Source: Trichomonas vaginalis G3 (taxonomy: Eukaryota > Parabasalia > Trichomonadida > Trichomonadidae). Taken from it: a stretch of 64,000 bases of DNA. The translations under genes and the position numbers were made by a program. Below the pieces are notes generated by a model, which saw only the letters and a list, made by a program, of their open reading frames with translations, searched no databases and had not been told where the DNA came from. Positions 9,023 to 20,674 of this stretch are shown one piece after another. Each line of letters starts with the position of its first letter. The first letter of the stretch is position 1. The DNA is taken from assembly GCF_026262505.1 (NCBI RefSeq), contig NW_026529243.1:62001-126000 (forward strand), read 5' to 3'.

Positions 9023-10185
9023 CTTATTCTGCCATTATTGTTTTTCCTTGTTATGATTCAAATTAAAAATATTTTAGTAAAGGTATTTTGGACATCATTT
9101 TTTCACATTGTCTCAATGCAAATGTTTGAAAATTTTGTAGGCAATATGACAACTCTTTCAACATTTGTTCTCTTTTATTAACTCAAACAGATTTAGGATC
9201 TAATTTCATGCCTTCGAAGACATTTAAACCATCTTCAACATAATTTATTGACAAATTGATAACAATTACTCATGAATGTCGTAGATTTAATATCCTGTCA
9301 CTCAGCAACAAATTCGGGTTCAATAACAAAGCTCAGTAAAAACTTTACAGAAATTCTCCAATTTATTTTAGTGTCTTTTTGCGTCATTACGGCTGCATTT
9401 TCTTCTGCATCTGAACGCTGTGTTTGGAAGAAGACGAAATACAGAAACTTTCAACACAAGTAATCAGATTTTCTTGTCTTTCATGTTAAAATGCTTCATC
9501 TCGCTAGGTATACGTCATTTATTGGATGGATTGTTAGCTTTGTGTCCAAATAGCAAAAAAAAGTATTAATTTAAATTTCGCATTTTGCATAAGTATACGC
9601 TTTAATTTATATCAAAACAGATTTAGATAGCTTAAAACAATATAGTTTACTCATAAATACATCTTGATAATTCACTTCTTCAATTTTCATAATCTTATAT
9701 CCTGACCTATATCCTCTTATAAACCATATTTCTACTGAGATCTTCTTAAAGCATCTTTTTATCCCTATCTACGCCTCGAAACCCTATTTTTCCGGCGGAA
9801 TATGAATCTTCGGGTCTCGCTGATTCGATTTCTGCAGTCAGATCGTAAAAATACCACTACATAGCCTGATAATCTCAATTTAAGTTCCTTAATTTTTTTG
9901 AAAAAAAATTAAAACTCCCTTATCAAACATCATGCTCATTTTTACGAATTTCATTTTTCCTTTAAGTTTAAAATATACGCTTTTTAGCATGTTTATAATA
10001 CATTTTCAATTTACATTTACATTTTTATTTTTGAATTGTTTATTTATATTTCCGTTTGAACAATAATATTTATTGAAAATTGTGAGAGAAACGGATATAA
10101 TAAAAAACACCATACAACAAAATTCACTTTTTTTCATACTTACGCGGATCACTCCTTTTCGGCCCAATATGCCGGAAATGATAAA
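9023..10185. other. Non-coding interior of the AAAGGT element
   Basis: Only short hydrophobic or low-complexity frames are present. No recognisable gene, RNA or nested element was found. Confidence 0.5.
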
Positions 10186-11182
10186 ACTCTCAGATCTAGT
10201 TGCTAAGATCCAAACTCTCGACTCTCAAATCTACTTCCTCAGATCTTGTTGCTAAGATCCAAACTCTCGACTCTCAAATCTACTTCCTCAGATCTTGTTG
10301 CTAAGATCCAAACTCTCGACTCTCAAATCTATTTCCTCAGATCTTGTTGCTCAGATCTACTTCCTCAGATATTGTTGCTAAGATCTACTTCCTCAGATCT
10401 TGTTGCTAAGATCTACTTCCTCAGATCTTGTTGCTAAGATCCAAACTCTCGACTCTCAAATCTACTTTCTCAGATCTTGTTGCTAAGATCTACTTCCTCA
10501 GATCTTGTTGCTAAGATCCAAACTCTCGACTCTCAAATCTATTTCCTCAGATCTTGTTGCTAAGATCCAAACTCTCGACTCTCAAATCTACTTCCTCAGA
10601 TCTTGTTGCTAAGATCTAAACTCTCGACTCTCAAATCTACTTCCTCAGATCTTGTTGCTAAGATCTAAACTCTCGACTCTCAAATCTACTTCCTCAGATC
10701 TTGTTGCTAAGATCTAAACTCTCGACTCTCAAATCTACTTCCTCAGATCTTGTTGCTAAGATCTAAACTCTCGACTCTCAAATCTACTTCCTCAGATCTT
10801 GTTGCTAAGATCTAAACTCTCGACTCTCAAATCTACTTCCTCAGATCTTGTTGCTAAGATCTACTTCCTCAGATCTTGTTGCTAAGATCAAACTCTCGAC
10901 TCTCAAATCTACTTCCTCAGATCTTGTTGCTAAGATCTAAACTCTCGACTCTCAAATCTACTTCCTCAGATCTTGTTGCTAAGATCTAAACTCTCGACTC
11001 TCAAATCTACTTCCTCAGATCTTGTTGCTAAGATCTAAACTCTCGACTCTCAAATCTACTTCCTCAGATCTTGTTGCTAAGATCTAAACTCTCGACTCTC
11101 AAATCTATTTCCTCAGATCTTGTTGCTAAGATCTAAACTCTCGACTCTCAAATCTACTTCCTCAGATCTTGTTGCTAAGATC
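10186..11182. repeat. Minisatellite of ~48-base units with AGATCT palindromes
   Basis: About 20 repeats combine 'ctcagatcttgttgctaaga' and 'aaactctcgactctcaaatc'. Some units lack the second part, giving a composite 22/48-base periodicity. Each unit carries AGATCT and a small inverted pair (gatctt...aagatc). Short open frames across it are by-products of the period. Confidence 0.93.
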
Positions 11183-11895
11183 GATCTATTATACTCAATT
11201 TTACTTAAGCAATATAGATCACCTTTATTATGATTCTCTTTATCTGTACTTGTTTAAAATTAAATTACATCATAAAGATCTAATTACAAATTATTTAGAA
11301 TTTTGAAATAAAACCAGTATTTTATCAAGTGCTTTGAGATTAATGCATTCAAACTTAAAAAAAAAAGATATATTCAGATCAATTTCAATATTATTGATTT
11401 TTTACTGTAAAAACTATGTCTACATAGATCTCAAACAATTTTATTAGATACTCTTTTTCCCAATTTTTTTCAAAATCTCTTTTTACATATCAAAAATTGT
11501 ATTTTTCAATTTCATTTTTATTTTTTCCATATTTTTTTTGGAATTTGGATATGCGTCCAAAGTAGTTATGTCATTAGAAAAATATTAGATATCTGAAGAG
11601 AAAATGATAACTTAGAGAGTTTTAAAGATTTTATTTTCGAATACAAATATAGACCTCAGAGGAATACATTCTAAATAAATTTGTATCTGAGGGTGAATAA
11701 ATAAGAACAAAATTTAAAGGGTTAGCATAAATAATGTAGAAATTAAGATTGGAATTTAAATTTAATACAAAATTAAAGGGAATGAATTTGCGATTAGTAG
11801 GGTATGGCAAATGGATTGGGAAACATTGGTTACACATGAAAATTATCAGATGTAAGAATTTGGTGCAGATATTTTAAAAATGAGATCTGAGTGCT
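11183..11895. other. AT-rich sequence between minisatellite and coding remnant
   Basis: No gene was recognised. GATC-containing words continue to occur for about 250 bases after the minisatellite. Confidence 0.45.
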
Positions 11896-11898
11896 TAA

Positions 11899-12159
11899 AC
11901 AATATCTCAAAATTCAAATTTTCCAAATGAAAATTTGGAAAATTCCCAAAATGCAGAATCAACTGATGATTTTCAATCATTAATAACGCCAATACAAGAA
12001 GATCATTTTCCTTCTGCCAACGAACTAAAACAATGGTTTGATATTGCCCATGATGTTTTAATTAGTCCGCCACCTGAGAATCAACATCCAGAAATTGATG
12101 AAGAAGAGACACAAAAAGCAATTTATCTATTACAAAACTTAGACTTTCCTAAGAAATAA
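11899..12159 (+). pseudogene. Coding remnant, possible C-terminus of a transposase
   Basis: An open frame of about 86 codons (from a stop at 11896-11898) ends at a TAA at 12157-12159 and has real-protein composition, unlike its AT-rich surroundings: ESTDDFQSLITPIQEDHFPS, then SPPPENQHPEIDEEETQKAI and LLQNLDFPKK. It has no in-frame ATG. The acidic linker followed by an amphipathic helix ending the protein resembles the tail of pogo/jerky-type DDE proteins, but this is a weak resemblance. It is the only protein-like stretch in the 5.3-kb element and may be the relic of its transposase or of a captured gene. Confidence 0.35.
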
Positions 12160-13089
12160 AATTATTTAATTTATTCTTGTTTGTTTTTTAATTAAACATG
12201 TATATTTATTAACATTTCCTTTTTTAATACCTTTCCAACTTCTATTAGTAACAAACACATAACTAATTTGAAGATTTAGCGTTATGAAGAAGTATCCAAG
12301 TAATAACGTCAATAATGCATTTGCGATAGGATATAATTGCACCAAAGGTTAAAACTTGTATAAAGAATGAAAAATGAAATTTAATACAATTTTTTTTCGA
12401 AAAAAATCCATGCTTGGCTAGATTTTCATAGTTATTGAATATGCATTACTGACATCTTGTAAAAGATGCCGATCAAGGCTTTCAAGATTGCTAAATTTCT
12501 CGATTAAAATTTACATTTTTTTTTTATTTGTGTTTAATTACATTTTACAGTTTGCAGACTTACATAAAATCCGCAACATAGTGGTTATTTAATATTTGCC
12601 CCACAGTATTGTAGTTTGAAATTTACGATAAGATTATAATTGATAAAGTAAGGTTTTGTCATTAATGCATCTTATAAACTTTCATTGATAAATATGGATA
12701 GATAAGTTCTGTGTTCAAAAGTAAGCATTTTTTAAAACGCGCAATTATATCAAGAACGACTATCATAAATTCATGAGTATCGATGATTTTCGTTTAGGAT
12801 GGACTTAATCGGCTTGATTGATATACATATTTTAAAATGGCATAGCTTTGTGCATGTTATGTCAAGCATTGTGCCAAACCAATTTAAAATGAAACAAATT
12901 ATTTTAAAGAAACTATATATGAACTATTCGAACACTTTATATTAATGTAGGGAGCTATAAATTTAAATATTCTAAAAATTTATTTATTTGTTAAGAGTTC
13001 GGAACAAATTTATTATTGAATATATAGGAAATCAAATAATTATGCATAATCGCATAAAAAAATGCTGAAACAATGAAAAGAAAAAAATA
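12160..13089. other. Non-coding interior of the AAAGGT element
   Basis: AT-rich with no convincing frame. Nothing recognised. Confidence 0.5.
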
Positions 13090-13150
13090 GTTGCCCAATA
13101 GAAAAAGTCGAACCCATACCCCTACCCATTGAGTTATCCTCACTTTCAAG
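13090..13150 (-). other. Second tRNA-like sequence in the AAAGGT element
   Basis: On the minus strand, 'gataactcaatgggtagg' is box-A-like, 'tgggttcgact' is box-B-like, and a T-rich run follows. The spacing between the boxes is short for a tRNA and no good cloverleaf forms. It may be a decayed Pol III promoter. Confidence 0.3.
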
Positions 13151-13795
13151 TTTCGATCGAAAAAAAGGTATTTAATCGCGTAACTCGCACCGTTTAGTCG
13201 TATTTCGAAGTTCTATATAGTATTAAAGATTAAGTTACATTATGTACAAAATAACTTTTTATTGTTATTTGATTTTGATAGCATTATTAGCTGAATATGA
13301 AAAATCTCGTAGAAATAATCATTTCATTCAGACATAAGTATTGGATTGTTTCCCAACAAGCATAATAACACACGTTTCATATTATAATTTATTTCATTTC
13401 TGTACAAAATTTAGATAACGATATCAAATAAAAAAACTGTGGCATTTTTTTACTTCAAACTATCATGAAGTGTAACCAAATTGGGTGAGTATTCTTGCTA
13501 TAAGTATGACATGAAAAAGTGAACGACAAAAATTGAAGATATTGTAGTTAACTCGGATTTTTTTAATTGCAAACACATCTATAATTTGTTTAAATATCAT
13601 TTATTATATCAAAATCGAAAAATTCGTTTTTGGAAATCTTTGAATTTATGAGAAGTTCTACAAAGACACTTACAAATATAGCGTTTGCAATAAAAAGGCT
13701 CTTTAATCTTCTTCATCCTTGCTCAGAAACTTCTACTGGTTACCTTACGGGTAACCTGCAAAGCTGCTTCCAAGGCATCGGGAAAATAACGTATT
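13151..13795. other. Right interior of the AAAGGT element
   Basis: No gene was recognised. A frame that opens here and runs into the microsatellite is an artefact. Confidence 0.5.
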
Positions 13796-13812
13796 TTCGT
13801 GAGACTACCTTT

Positions 13813-15170
13813 ATATTTATATATGTATATTTATATATGTATATTTATATATGTATATTTATATATGTATATTTATATATGTATATTTATATATGTATAT
13901 TTATATATGTATATTTATATATGTATATTTATATATGTATATTTATATATGTATATTTATATATGTATATTTATATATGTATATTTATATATGTATATTT
14001 ATATATGTATATTTATATATGTATATTTATATATGTATATTTATATATGTATATTTATATATGTATATTTATATATGTATATTTATATATGTATATTTAT
14101 ATATGTATATTTATATATGTATATTTATATATGTATATTATATATGTATATTTATATATGTATATTTATATATGTATATTTATATATGTATATTTATATA
14201 TGTATATTTATATATGTATATTTATATATGTATATTTATATATGTATATTTATATATGTATATTTATATATGTATATTTATATATGTATATTTATATATG
14301 TATATTTATATATGTATATTTATATATGTATATTTATATATGTATATTTATATATGTATATTTATATATGTATATTTATATATGTATATTTATATATGTA
14401 TATTTATATATGTATATTTATATATGTATATTTATATATGTATATTTATATATGTATATTTATATATGTATATTTATATATGTATATTTATATATGTATA
14501 TTTATATATGTATATTTATATATGTATATTTATATATGTATATTTATATATGTATATTTATATATGTATATATTTATATATGTATATATTTATATATGTA
14601 TATATTTATATATGTATATTTATATATGTATATATTTATATATGTATATATTTATATATGTATATTTATATATGTATATATTTATATATGTATATATTTA
14701 TATATGTATATATTTATATATGTATATATTTATATATGTATATATTTATATATGTATATATTTATATATGTATATATTTATATATGTATATATTTATATA
14801 TGTATATATTTATATATGTATATATTTATATATGTATATATTTATATATGTATATATTTATATATGTATATATTTATATATGTATATATTTATATTGTAT
14901 ATATGTATATATTTATATATGTATATATTTATATATGTATATATTTATATATGTATATATTTATATATGTATATATTTATATATGTATATATTTATATAT
15001 GTATATATTTATATATGTATATATTTATATATGTATATATTTATATATGTATATATTTATATATGTATATATTTATATATGTATATATTTATATATGTAT
15101 ATATTTATATATTTATATATGTATATATTTATATATGTATATATTTATATATGTATATATTTATATGTAT
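13813..15170. repeat. Microsatellite, 14-base then 16-base unit (middle part)
   Basis: The 14-base unit of 7868-8486 continues to about 14565. The array then changes to atatatgtatatattt (16 bases) with some mixing near the switch. It is cut at 15170 by copy A and resumes at 16424. Confidence 0.96.
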
Positions 15171-15205
15171 TGTTGTAAACAGAAATTCATCAAAAGTGAC
15201 ACCTC
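15171..15205 (-). promoter_or_regulatory. Outward-facing initiator plus ATG in the terminal repeat
   Basis: Read outward, the tip gives gaggtgTCACTTTTGATG, then aatttctgtttacaaca. TCACTTTT fits the trichomonad Inr, and an ATG follows immediately with an open frame (M-N-F-C-L-Q) to the very end of the element. The same arrangement is seen at 7693-7727, 18161-18195, 46017-46050 and 58285-58318. Promoter activity is inference. Confidence 0.45.
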
Positions 15206-16423
15206 AGAAAAGCTAAACTATTGAATTTTTGGAACTTTTGATAGAGCACGTTTTTAAATATTAATTAAAGTAAATATATATTTTGTAAAGATTCTTTTTA
15301 ATAAAAAAATAAAATTTTGAAGAAGAACACAAAATCTTCTGAAAAATAATATCACATAAACTCATATTATTTTCTAATATATAACTATTTTATATAAAAA
15401 TCAAATTCAATGATCTTAAAAGCGAAGGATAAACCTCAAAATTTACGAATATAATGAGTGGGAATATAATGCTTATCTATCATAAAACCATATGAAATAT
15501 TAATTTTTGCTTTACGCCTAATTTTTGACGACAATTAGCAAAAATGTTAAATGTTAACACTCAGTCCATTTGAATATGAAAAATAAAATTGACTTTGATT
15601 AAATGTTTTTATTTATCATGCAATTCTTCTTGCGACCAAAGATTTGAATAAAATTTCAAAAAAAAAGATAGCTTAAAAAATAATATACGGTAGGAGAGAG
15701 GGTCAAAGTTGCTATTTGTCACTTTTCCACAAGAATATAATGGGGAAAAAATATAAAACCAAAAATAATTGTTATAATTTAAATGAAGAAGTAATTTAAA
15801 ACGATTTTATTTATGATCAAATTTTATATATTTTTTTTGGATCAAATCCATTTTAATAGAATTTATATACTATTCATCTATTAGTAAACACTACCGTATA
15901 TTATTTTTTAAGCTATCTTATTTTTTGAACTTTTATTCAAATCTTTGGTCGCAAGAAGAATTGCATGATAAATAAAAACATTTAATCAAAGTCAATTTTA
16001 TTTTTCATATTCAAATGGACTGAGTGTTAACATTTAACATTTTTGCTAATTGTCGTCAAAAATTAGGCGTAAAGCAAAAATTAATATTTCATATGGTTTT
16101 ATGATAGATAAGCATTATATTCCCACTCATTATATTCGTAAATTTTGAGGTTTATCCTTCGCTTTTAAGATCATTGAATTTGATTTTTATATAAAATAGT
16201 TATATATTAGAAAATAATATGAGTTTATGTGATATTATTTTTCAGAAGATTTCATTCTATATGCCTATGAAAAGTACTCTCAAAACTAACTTTTTCCTAA
16301 TTATAATTAAAACTAGAATATTGTATTATGCTTAGTATTATTTCATTTTTCTCATTCAATTTAGAATTTACAAATGTCAAAAAATTGAGAGCTGTTACTT
16401 TTGATGAATTTCTGTTTATTACA
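15171..16423. mobile_element. Copy A of the long-inverted-repeat family, non-coding
   Basis: The tips are tgttgtaaacagaaattcat on the left and, inverted, tgtaataaacagaaattcat on the right, giving ~30-bp terminal repeats. The 4-bp target duplication GTAT lies at 15167-15170 and 16424-16427, inside the microsatellite. The interior holds inverted arms of about 335 bases (15335-15670 and about 15915-16250), so a single strand could fold into one very long hairpin. There is no transposase; copy C (46017-58318) has it. This is a MITE-like derivative. Confidence 0.88.
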
Positions 16424-16793
16424 GTATATATTTATATATGTATATATTTATATATGTATATATTTATATATGTATATATTATATATGTATATATTTATAT
16501 ATGTATATATTTATATATGTATATATTTATATATGTATATATTTATATATGTATATATTTATATATGTATATATTTATATATGTATATATTTATATATGT
16601 ATATATTTATATATGTATATATTTATATATGTATATATTTATATATGTATATATTTATATATGTATATATTTATATATGTATATATTTATATATTTATAT
16701 ATGTATATATTTATATATGTATATATGTATATATTTATATATGTATATATTTATATATGTATATATTTATATATGTATATATTTATATATTTA
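16424..16793. repeat. Microsatellite, 16-base unit (right part)
   Basis: Continuation of the array cut by copy A. It ends where a MULE fragment begins. Confidence 0.96.
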
Positions 16794-16795
16794 AA

Positions 16796-17062
16796 AGACG
16801 GTGGTTCACCAACATGATTATGAAAATGATGTCCATTTACAAATCTGTATTGATTAGATTTCATTTCAAAGGTAAAGTTAGCACTACAACTTCCCCATCT
16901 ACAGTAATGTCTAATAATTGTTACTCCATCTGAATTCAAATGCGAATCTTTCCGATAATTGCAGTTAGCACGCATCTCTGCTTGAACTCCATATTGAAGA
17001 TAATGAATGAAATCAATATATTGTTTTGTATCAGCAAGGGGTGCAGGAACGGATTGATTCAT
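16796..17062 (-). pseudogene. N-terminal zinc-finger fragment of a second MULE transposase
   Basis: About 89 codons start at the ATG at 17062 (MNQSVPAPLADTKQ). They show the same pattern as the N-terminus at 7419: YGVQAEMRANCNY, then [12 protein letters not shown], then HHFHNH. Sequence identity to the 480-aa protein is low, so this is a different MULE lineage. The frame runs into the microsatellite, so the catalytic part is gone. TCACTT at about 17077-17082 (minus strand) fits an initiator upstream of the ATG. Confidence 0.7.
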
Positions 17063-17180
17063 TTAAAAAATGAAAAAAGTGAGAATTGTAAATAATTAAG
17101 GTTAATATTGAATAAATAATACATCAAACTAGTTTTAGAGTTGATAGTAAGAAGCGAAGAACAGTACCAGTAAGATACAG
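17063..17180. other. Flank of the MULE fragment
   Basis: Carries the Inr-like word noted with the fragment. No other feature. Confidence 0.4.
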
Positions 17181-17876
17181 CAGTAGTAGCTGCTTCATGC
17201 TGCATTGAGTATTGTTGAATAATTTGAAGTAGTGGTTTTTGAAATCAGCACCCCTATGAGAGCGCTGGCGACCGAAACACCACTAGTAAGATTGTGTATT
17301 AGAAACTGCTTCATGCTGTGTTGAGTAAGCTTCGATGTCTTTGTAGGATAGCTTTCTGAGAGCGAAACAAGATAGTGTTGAAAAAAAAATTTGAAAATCT
17401 GAGAGACTGTGCAAGAGCCAACGACCAAAACACTACAAGTAAGATACAGCAGTAGTAGCTGCTTCATGCTGCATTGAGTATTGTTGAATAATTTGAAGTA
17501 GTGGTTTTTGAAATCAGCACCCCTATGAGAGCGCTGGCGACCGAAACACCACTAGTAAGATTGTGTATTAGAAACTGCTTCATGCTGTGTTGAGTAAGCT
17601 TCGATGTCTTTGTAGGATAGCTTTCTGAGAGCGAAACAAGATAGTGTTGAAAAAAAAATTTGAAAATCTGAGAGACTGTGCAAGAGCCAACGACCAAAAC
17701 ACTACAAGTAAGATACAGCAGTAGTAGCTGCTTCATGCTGCATTGAGTATTGTTGAATAATTTGAAGTAGTGGTTTTTGAAATCAGCACCCCATGAGAGC
17801 GCTGGCGACCGAAACACCACTAGTAAGATTGTGTATTAGAAACTGCTTCATTGCTGTGTTGAGTAGCTTCGATATC
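17181..17876. repeat. 269-bp tandem repeat, about 2.6 copies
   Basis: The unit starts 'cagtagtagctgcttcatgc' at 17181, 17450 and 17719. It contains two related sub-blocks ('gctgcttcatgctgcattga' and 'actgcttcatgctgtgttga'). The first two copies are nearly identical. The frames across it are repeated nonsense. Confidence 0.93.
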
Positions 17877-18160
17877 TTTATCAGACCACCTTTAAATTAA
17901 CCACTCACATTCTCACTGTGGTCCATCTAAAATTTAAACTTTATGACATAAATATATTATATGCAGGATCCCACCTATTACTTAATCTTTTTGGAATAAA
18001 TGTTTTATAATATCGATTGATTGTAATTTTTGTATAAAAAAAGTTTTTATTTATATTAAAAATATATTCGGTTAATGATATTATCTTATAATTTGTAAAT
18101 AAATCTAGTAATAAAATAACTTTAATAGTTGGTGTCACTTTTTCGAAAATTCTGGTTTTT
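17877..18160. other. Sequence between the tandem repeat and copy B
   Basis: AT-rich. Holds 'ggtgtcactttttcg' at about 18131 next to the copy B tip. No gene. Confidence 0.4.
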
Positions 18161-18606
18161 CGTTGTAAACAGAAATTCATCAAAAGTGACACCTCAGAAA
18201 AGCTAAAATATTGAATTTTTGGAACTTTTGATAGAGCATGTTTTTAAATATTAATTAAAGTAAATGTATATTTTGTAAAGATTCTTTTTTAATAAAAAAT
18301 AAAATTTTGAAGAAGAACACAAAATCTTCTGAAAAATAATATCACATAAACTCATAATATTTTCTAATATATAACTATTTTATATAAAAATCAAATTCGA
18401 GTGGGGGACAAACTCGCCCATTGTCACTTTTTGATTAACCTTAAACTTGTAATTTTCATTATTTTTAATTAACCTTATTTCTTTCCCAATTCCTGATTTA
18501 TTTTATTCACTTACTATTAAAAGTCACATTTTAATAAAATATAATAATTTATTTATAGCATTTTTTACTATACTGTAATAAAAAATTAATTATAATAAAT
18601 TAAATG

Positions 18607-18882
18607 TTTATTAAATCAAATGTTTTCTTTGCAATAATATTTTTATGTTGAGTAAACAATGTTGGGATCAAGTGTATCATTTTTCAGACCTTTCTGAACA
18701 GCTTCAAGCATACTGATGCATCCGACTTTTTAAATTGTGTCATTTCTTCGAAATCTCTTGTGACTTTTTTGATAACTTTAACACTTCTCTCTGAATCCAG
18801 ACCTTTAATTTGCAACTTAATCAGGAATGAAGGAACAACACTGGAATATAACTCGATGACAAGTTCATCGAGTCGAAGATTT
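18607..18882 (-). pseudogene. 3' fragment of the MULE transposase gene
   Basis: It matches the last ~90 codons of the 5977-7419 gene (LDELVIELYSSVVPSFLIK, then LDSERSVKVIKK) with one-base length differences that shift the frame near the C-terminus. The catalytic residues are absent, so no transposase can be made. It ends abruptly at the deletion junction at about 18881. Confidence 0.85.
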
Positions 18883-19450
18883 GGTTGTACACCACTTGTA
18901 TGTGCCGGATACCATTGTGTCAAATTTTTTCTGAAATTAACTTTAAAAGTACTAAGTAAGATCATGAGATATAGCAATATATGTTTAAAACTAACTTATA
19001 TTTTGGTTGTACACCACTTGTATGTGCCGGATACCATTGTTGTCAAATTTTTTCTGAAATTAACTTTAAAAGTACTAAGTAAGATCATGAGATATAGCAA
19101 TATATGTTTAAACTAACTTATATTTTGGTTGTACACCACTTGTATGTGCCGGATACCATTGTGTCAAATTTTTTTCTGAAATTAACTTTAAAAGTACTAA
19201 GTAAGATCATGAGATATAGCAATATATGTTTAAACTAACTTATATTTTGGTTGTACACCACTTGTATGTGCCGGATACCATTGTGTCAAATTTTTTCTGA
19301 AATTAACTTTAAAGTACTAAGTAAGATCATGAGATATAGCAATATATGTTTAAACTAACTTATATTTTGGTTGTACACCACTTGTATGTGCCGGATACCA
19401 TTGTGTCAAATTTTTTCTGAAATTAACTTTAAAAGTACTAAGTAAGATCA
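18881..19450. repeat. Five tandem copies of a ~122-bp MULE segment
   Basis: Units start at about 18881, 19003, 19126, 19247 and 19367 with 'ttggttgtacaccacttgta'. They are nearly identical. The parent MULE has one copy (7583-7692), so amplification followed the internal deletion. Confidence 0.95.
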
Positions 19451-20632
19451 TTTATTTTTGCATAATATAATGCCAATATGGTTTCTTTTGATTTTATTTC
19501 ATTTATAAGCAAATCAGATTTACTCAAAAACTCCACTCCATAAGCGTTCATTTGCTAAATTAAAAAGTGACAATGGGCTAGTCTGTCCCTTTCTCAATCA
19601 AATTCAATGATCTTAAAAGCGAAGGATAAACCTCAAAATTTACGAATATAATGAGTGGGAATATAATGCTTATCTATCATAAAACCATATGAAATATCAA
19701 TTTTTGCTTTACGCCTAATTTTTGACGACAATTAGCAAAAATGTTAAATGTTAACACTCAGTCCATTTGAATATGAAAAATAAAATTGACTTTGATTAAA
19801 TGTTTTTATTTATCATGCAATTCTTCTTGCGACCAAAGATTTGAATAAAAGTTCAAAAAATAAGATAGCTTAAAAAATAATATACGGTAGTGTTTACTAA
19901 TAGATGAATAGTATATAAATTCTATTAAAATGGATTTGATCCAAAAAAATATAAAACCAAAATAATTGTTATAATTTAAATGAAGAAGTAATTTAAAACG
20001 ATTTTATTTATGATCAAATTTTATATATTTTTTTTGGATCAAATCCATTTTAATAGAATTTATATACTATTCATCTATTAGTAAACACTACCGTATATTA
20101 TTTTTAAGCTATCTTATTTTTTGAACTTTTATTCAAATCTTTGGTCGCAAGAAGAATTGCATGATAAATAAAAACATTTAATCAAAGTCAATTTTATTTT
20201 TCATATTCAAATGGACTGAGTGTTAACATTTAACATTTTTGCTAATTGTCGTCAAAAATTAGGCGTAAAGCAAAAATTAATATTTCATATGGTTTTATGA
20301 TAGATAAGCATTATATTCCCACTCATTATATTCGTAAATTTTGAGGTTTATCCTTCGCTTTTAAGATCATTGAATTTGATTTTTATATAAAATAGTTATA
20401 TATTAGAAAATAATATGAGTTTATGTGATATTATTTTTCAGAAGATTTCATTCTATATGCCTATGAAAAGTACTCTCAAAACTAACTTTTTCCTAATTAT
20501 AATTAAAACTAGAATATTGTATTATGCTTAGTATTATTTCATTTTTCTCATTCAATTTAGAATTTACAAATGTCAAAAAATTGAGAGCTGTTACTTTTGA
20601 TGAATTTCTGTTTATTACAAATTTAAAGTTAT

Positions 20633-20633
<1 letters not shown>

Positions 20634-20639
<6 letters not shown>
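20634..20639. repeat. Target-site duplication of the Polinton-like element (left)
   Basis: TAATTT here is repeated at 45804-45809. The unoccupied related site at 61479-61484 has it once. Polintons typically duplicate 6 bp. Confidence 0.75.

Positions 20640-20674
<35 letters not shown>

Larger units (their letters stand above)
8487..13812. mobile_element. 5.3-kb DNA element with AAAGGT ends and 8-bp target duplication
   Basis: The ends are inverted repeats of about 16-19 bases (aaaggtagtctcacga). The target duplication ATATTTAT lies at 8479-8486 and 13813-13820, inside a microsatellite that continues on both sides. No complete transposase is seen; inside are a tRNA-like sequence, a 1-kb minisatellite and a protein-coding remnant. 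Ends and duplication length match the smaller element at 53559-54480, so the two probably belong to one superfamily, which I cannot name. An 8-bp duplication occurs in hAT, P and Merlin groups, but their usual tip sequences are not obvious. Confidence 0.85.
18399..19595. mobile_element. Deletion derivative of the MULE, with 10-bp target duplication
   Basis: Ends: gagtgggggacaaactcgcc on the left and, inverted, gagaaagggacagactagcc on the right. The duplication AATCAAATTC lies at 18389-18398 and 19596-19605. It keeps the last part of the transposase gene and then jumps to the region upstream of the gene, which is amplified five-fold. Confidence 0.92.
18161..20619. mobile_element. Copy B of the long-inverted-repeat family, interrupted by a MULE derivative
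   Basis: The left tip at 18161 (cgttgtaaacag) and right tip ending 'tttattaca' at 20619 match copy A. The inner arms are present, and the element is split at 18399-19595 by a MULE derivative with a 10-bp target duplication. It lies back to back with copy C on the far side of the Polinton-like insertion. Confidence 0.88.

Noticed and set aside
8951-9463. Two hydrophobic frames (76 and 63 aa) in the 5.3-kb element
   Set aside because: AT-driven Phe/Leu/Ile content, one overlaps the tRNA-like sequence, and no domain character.
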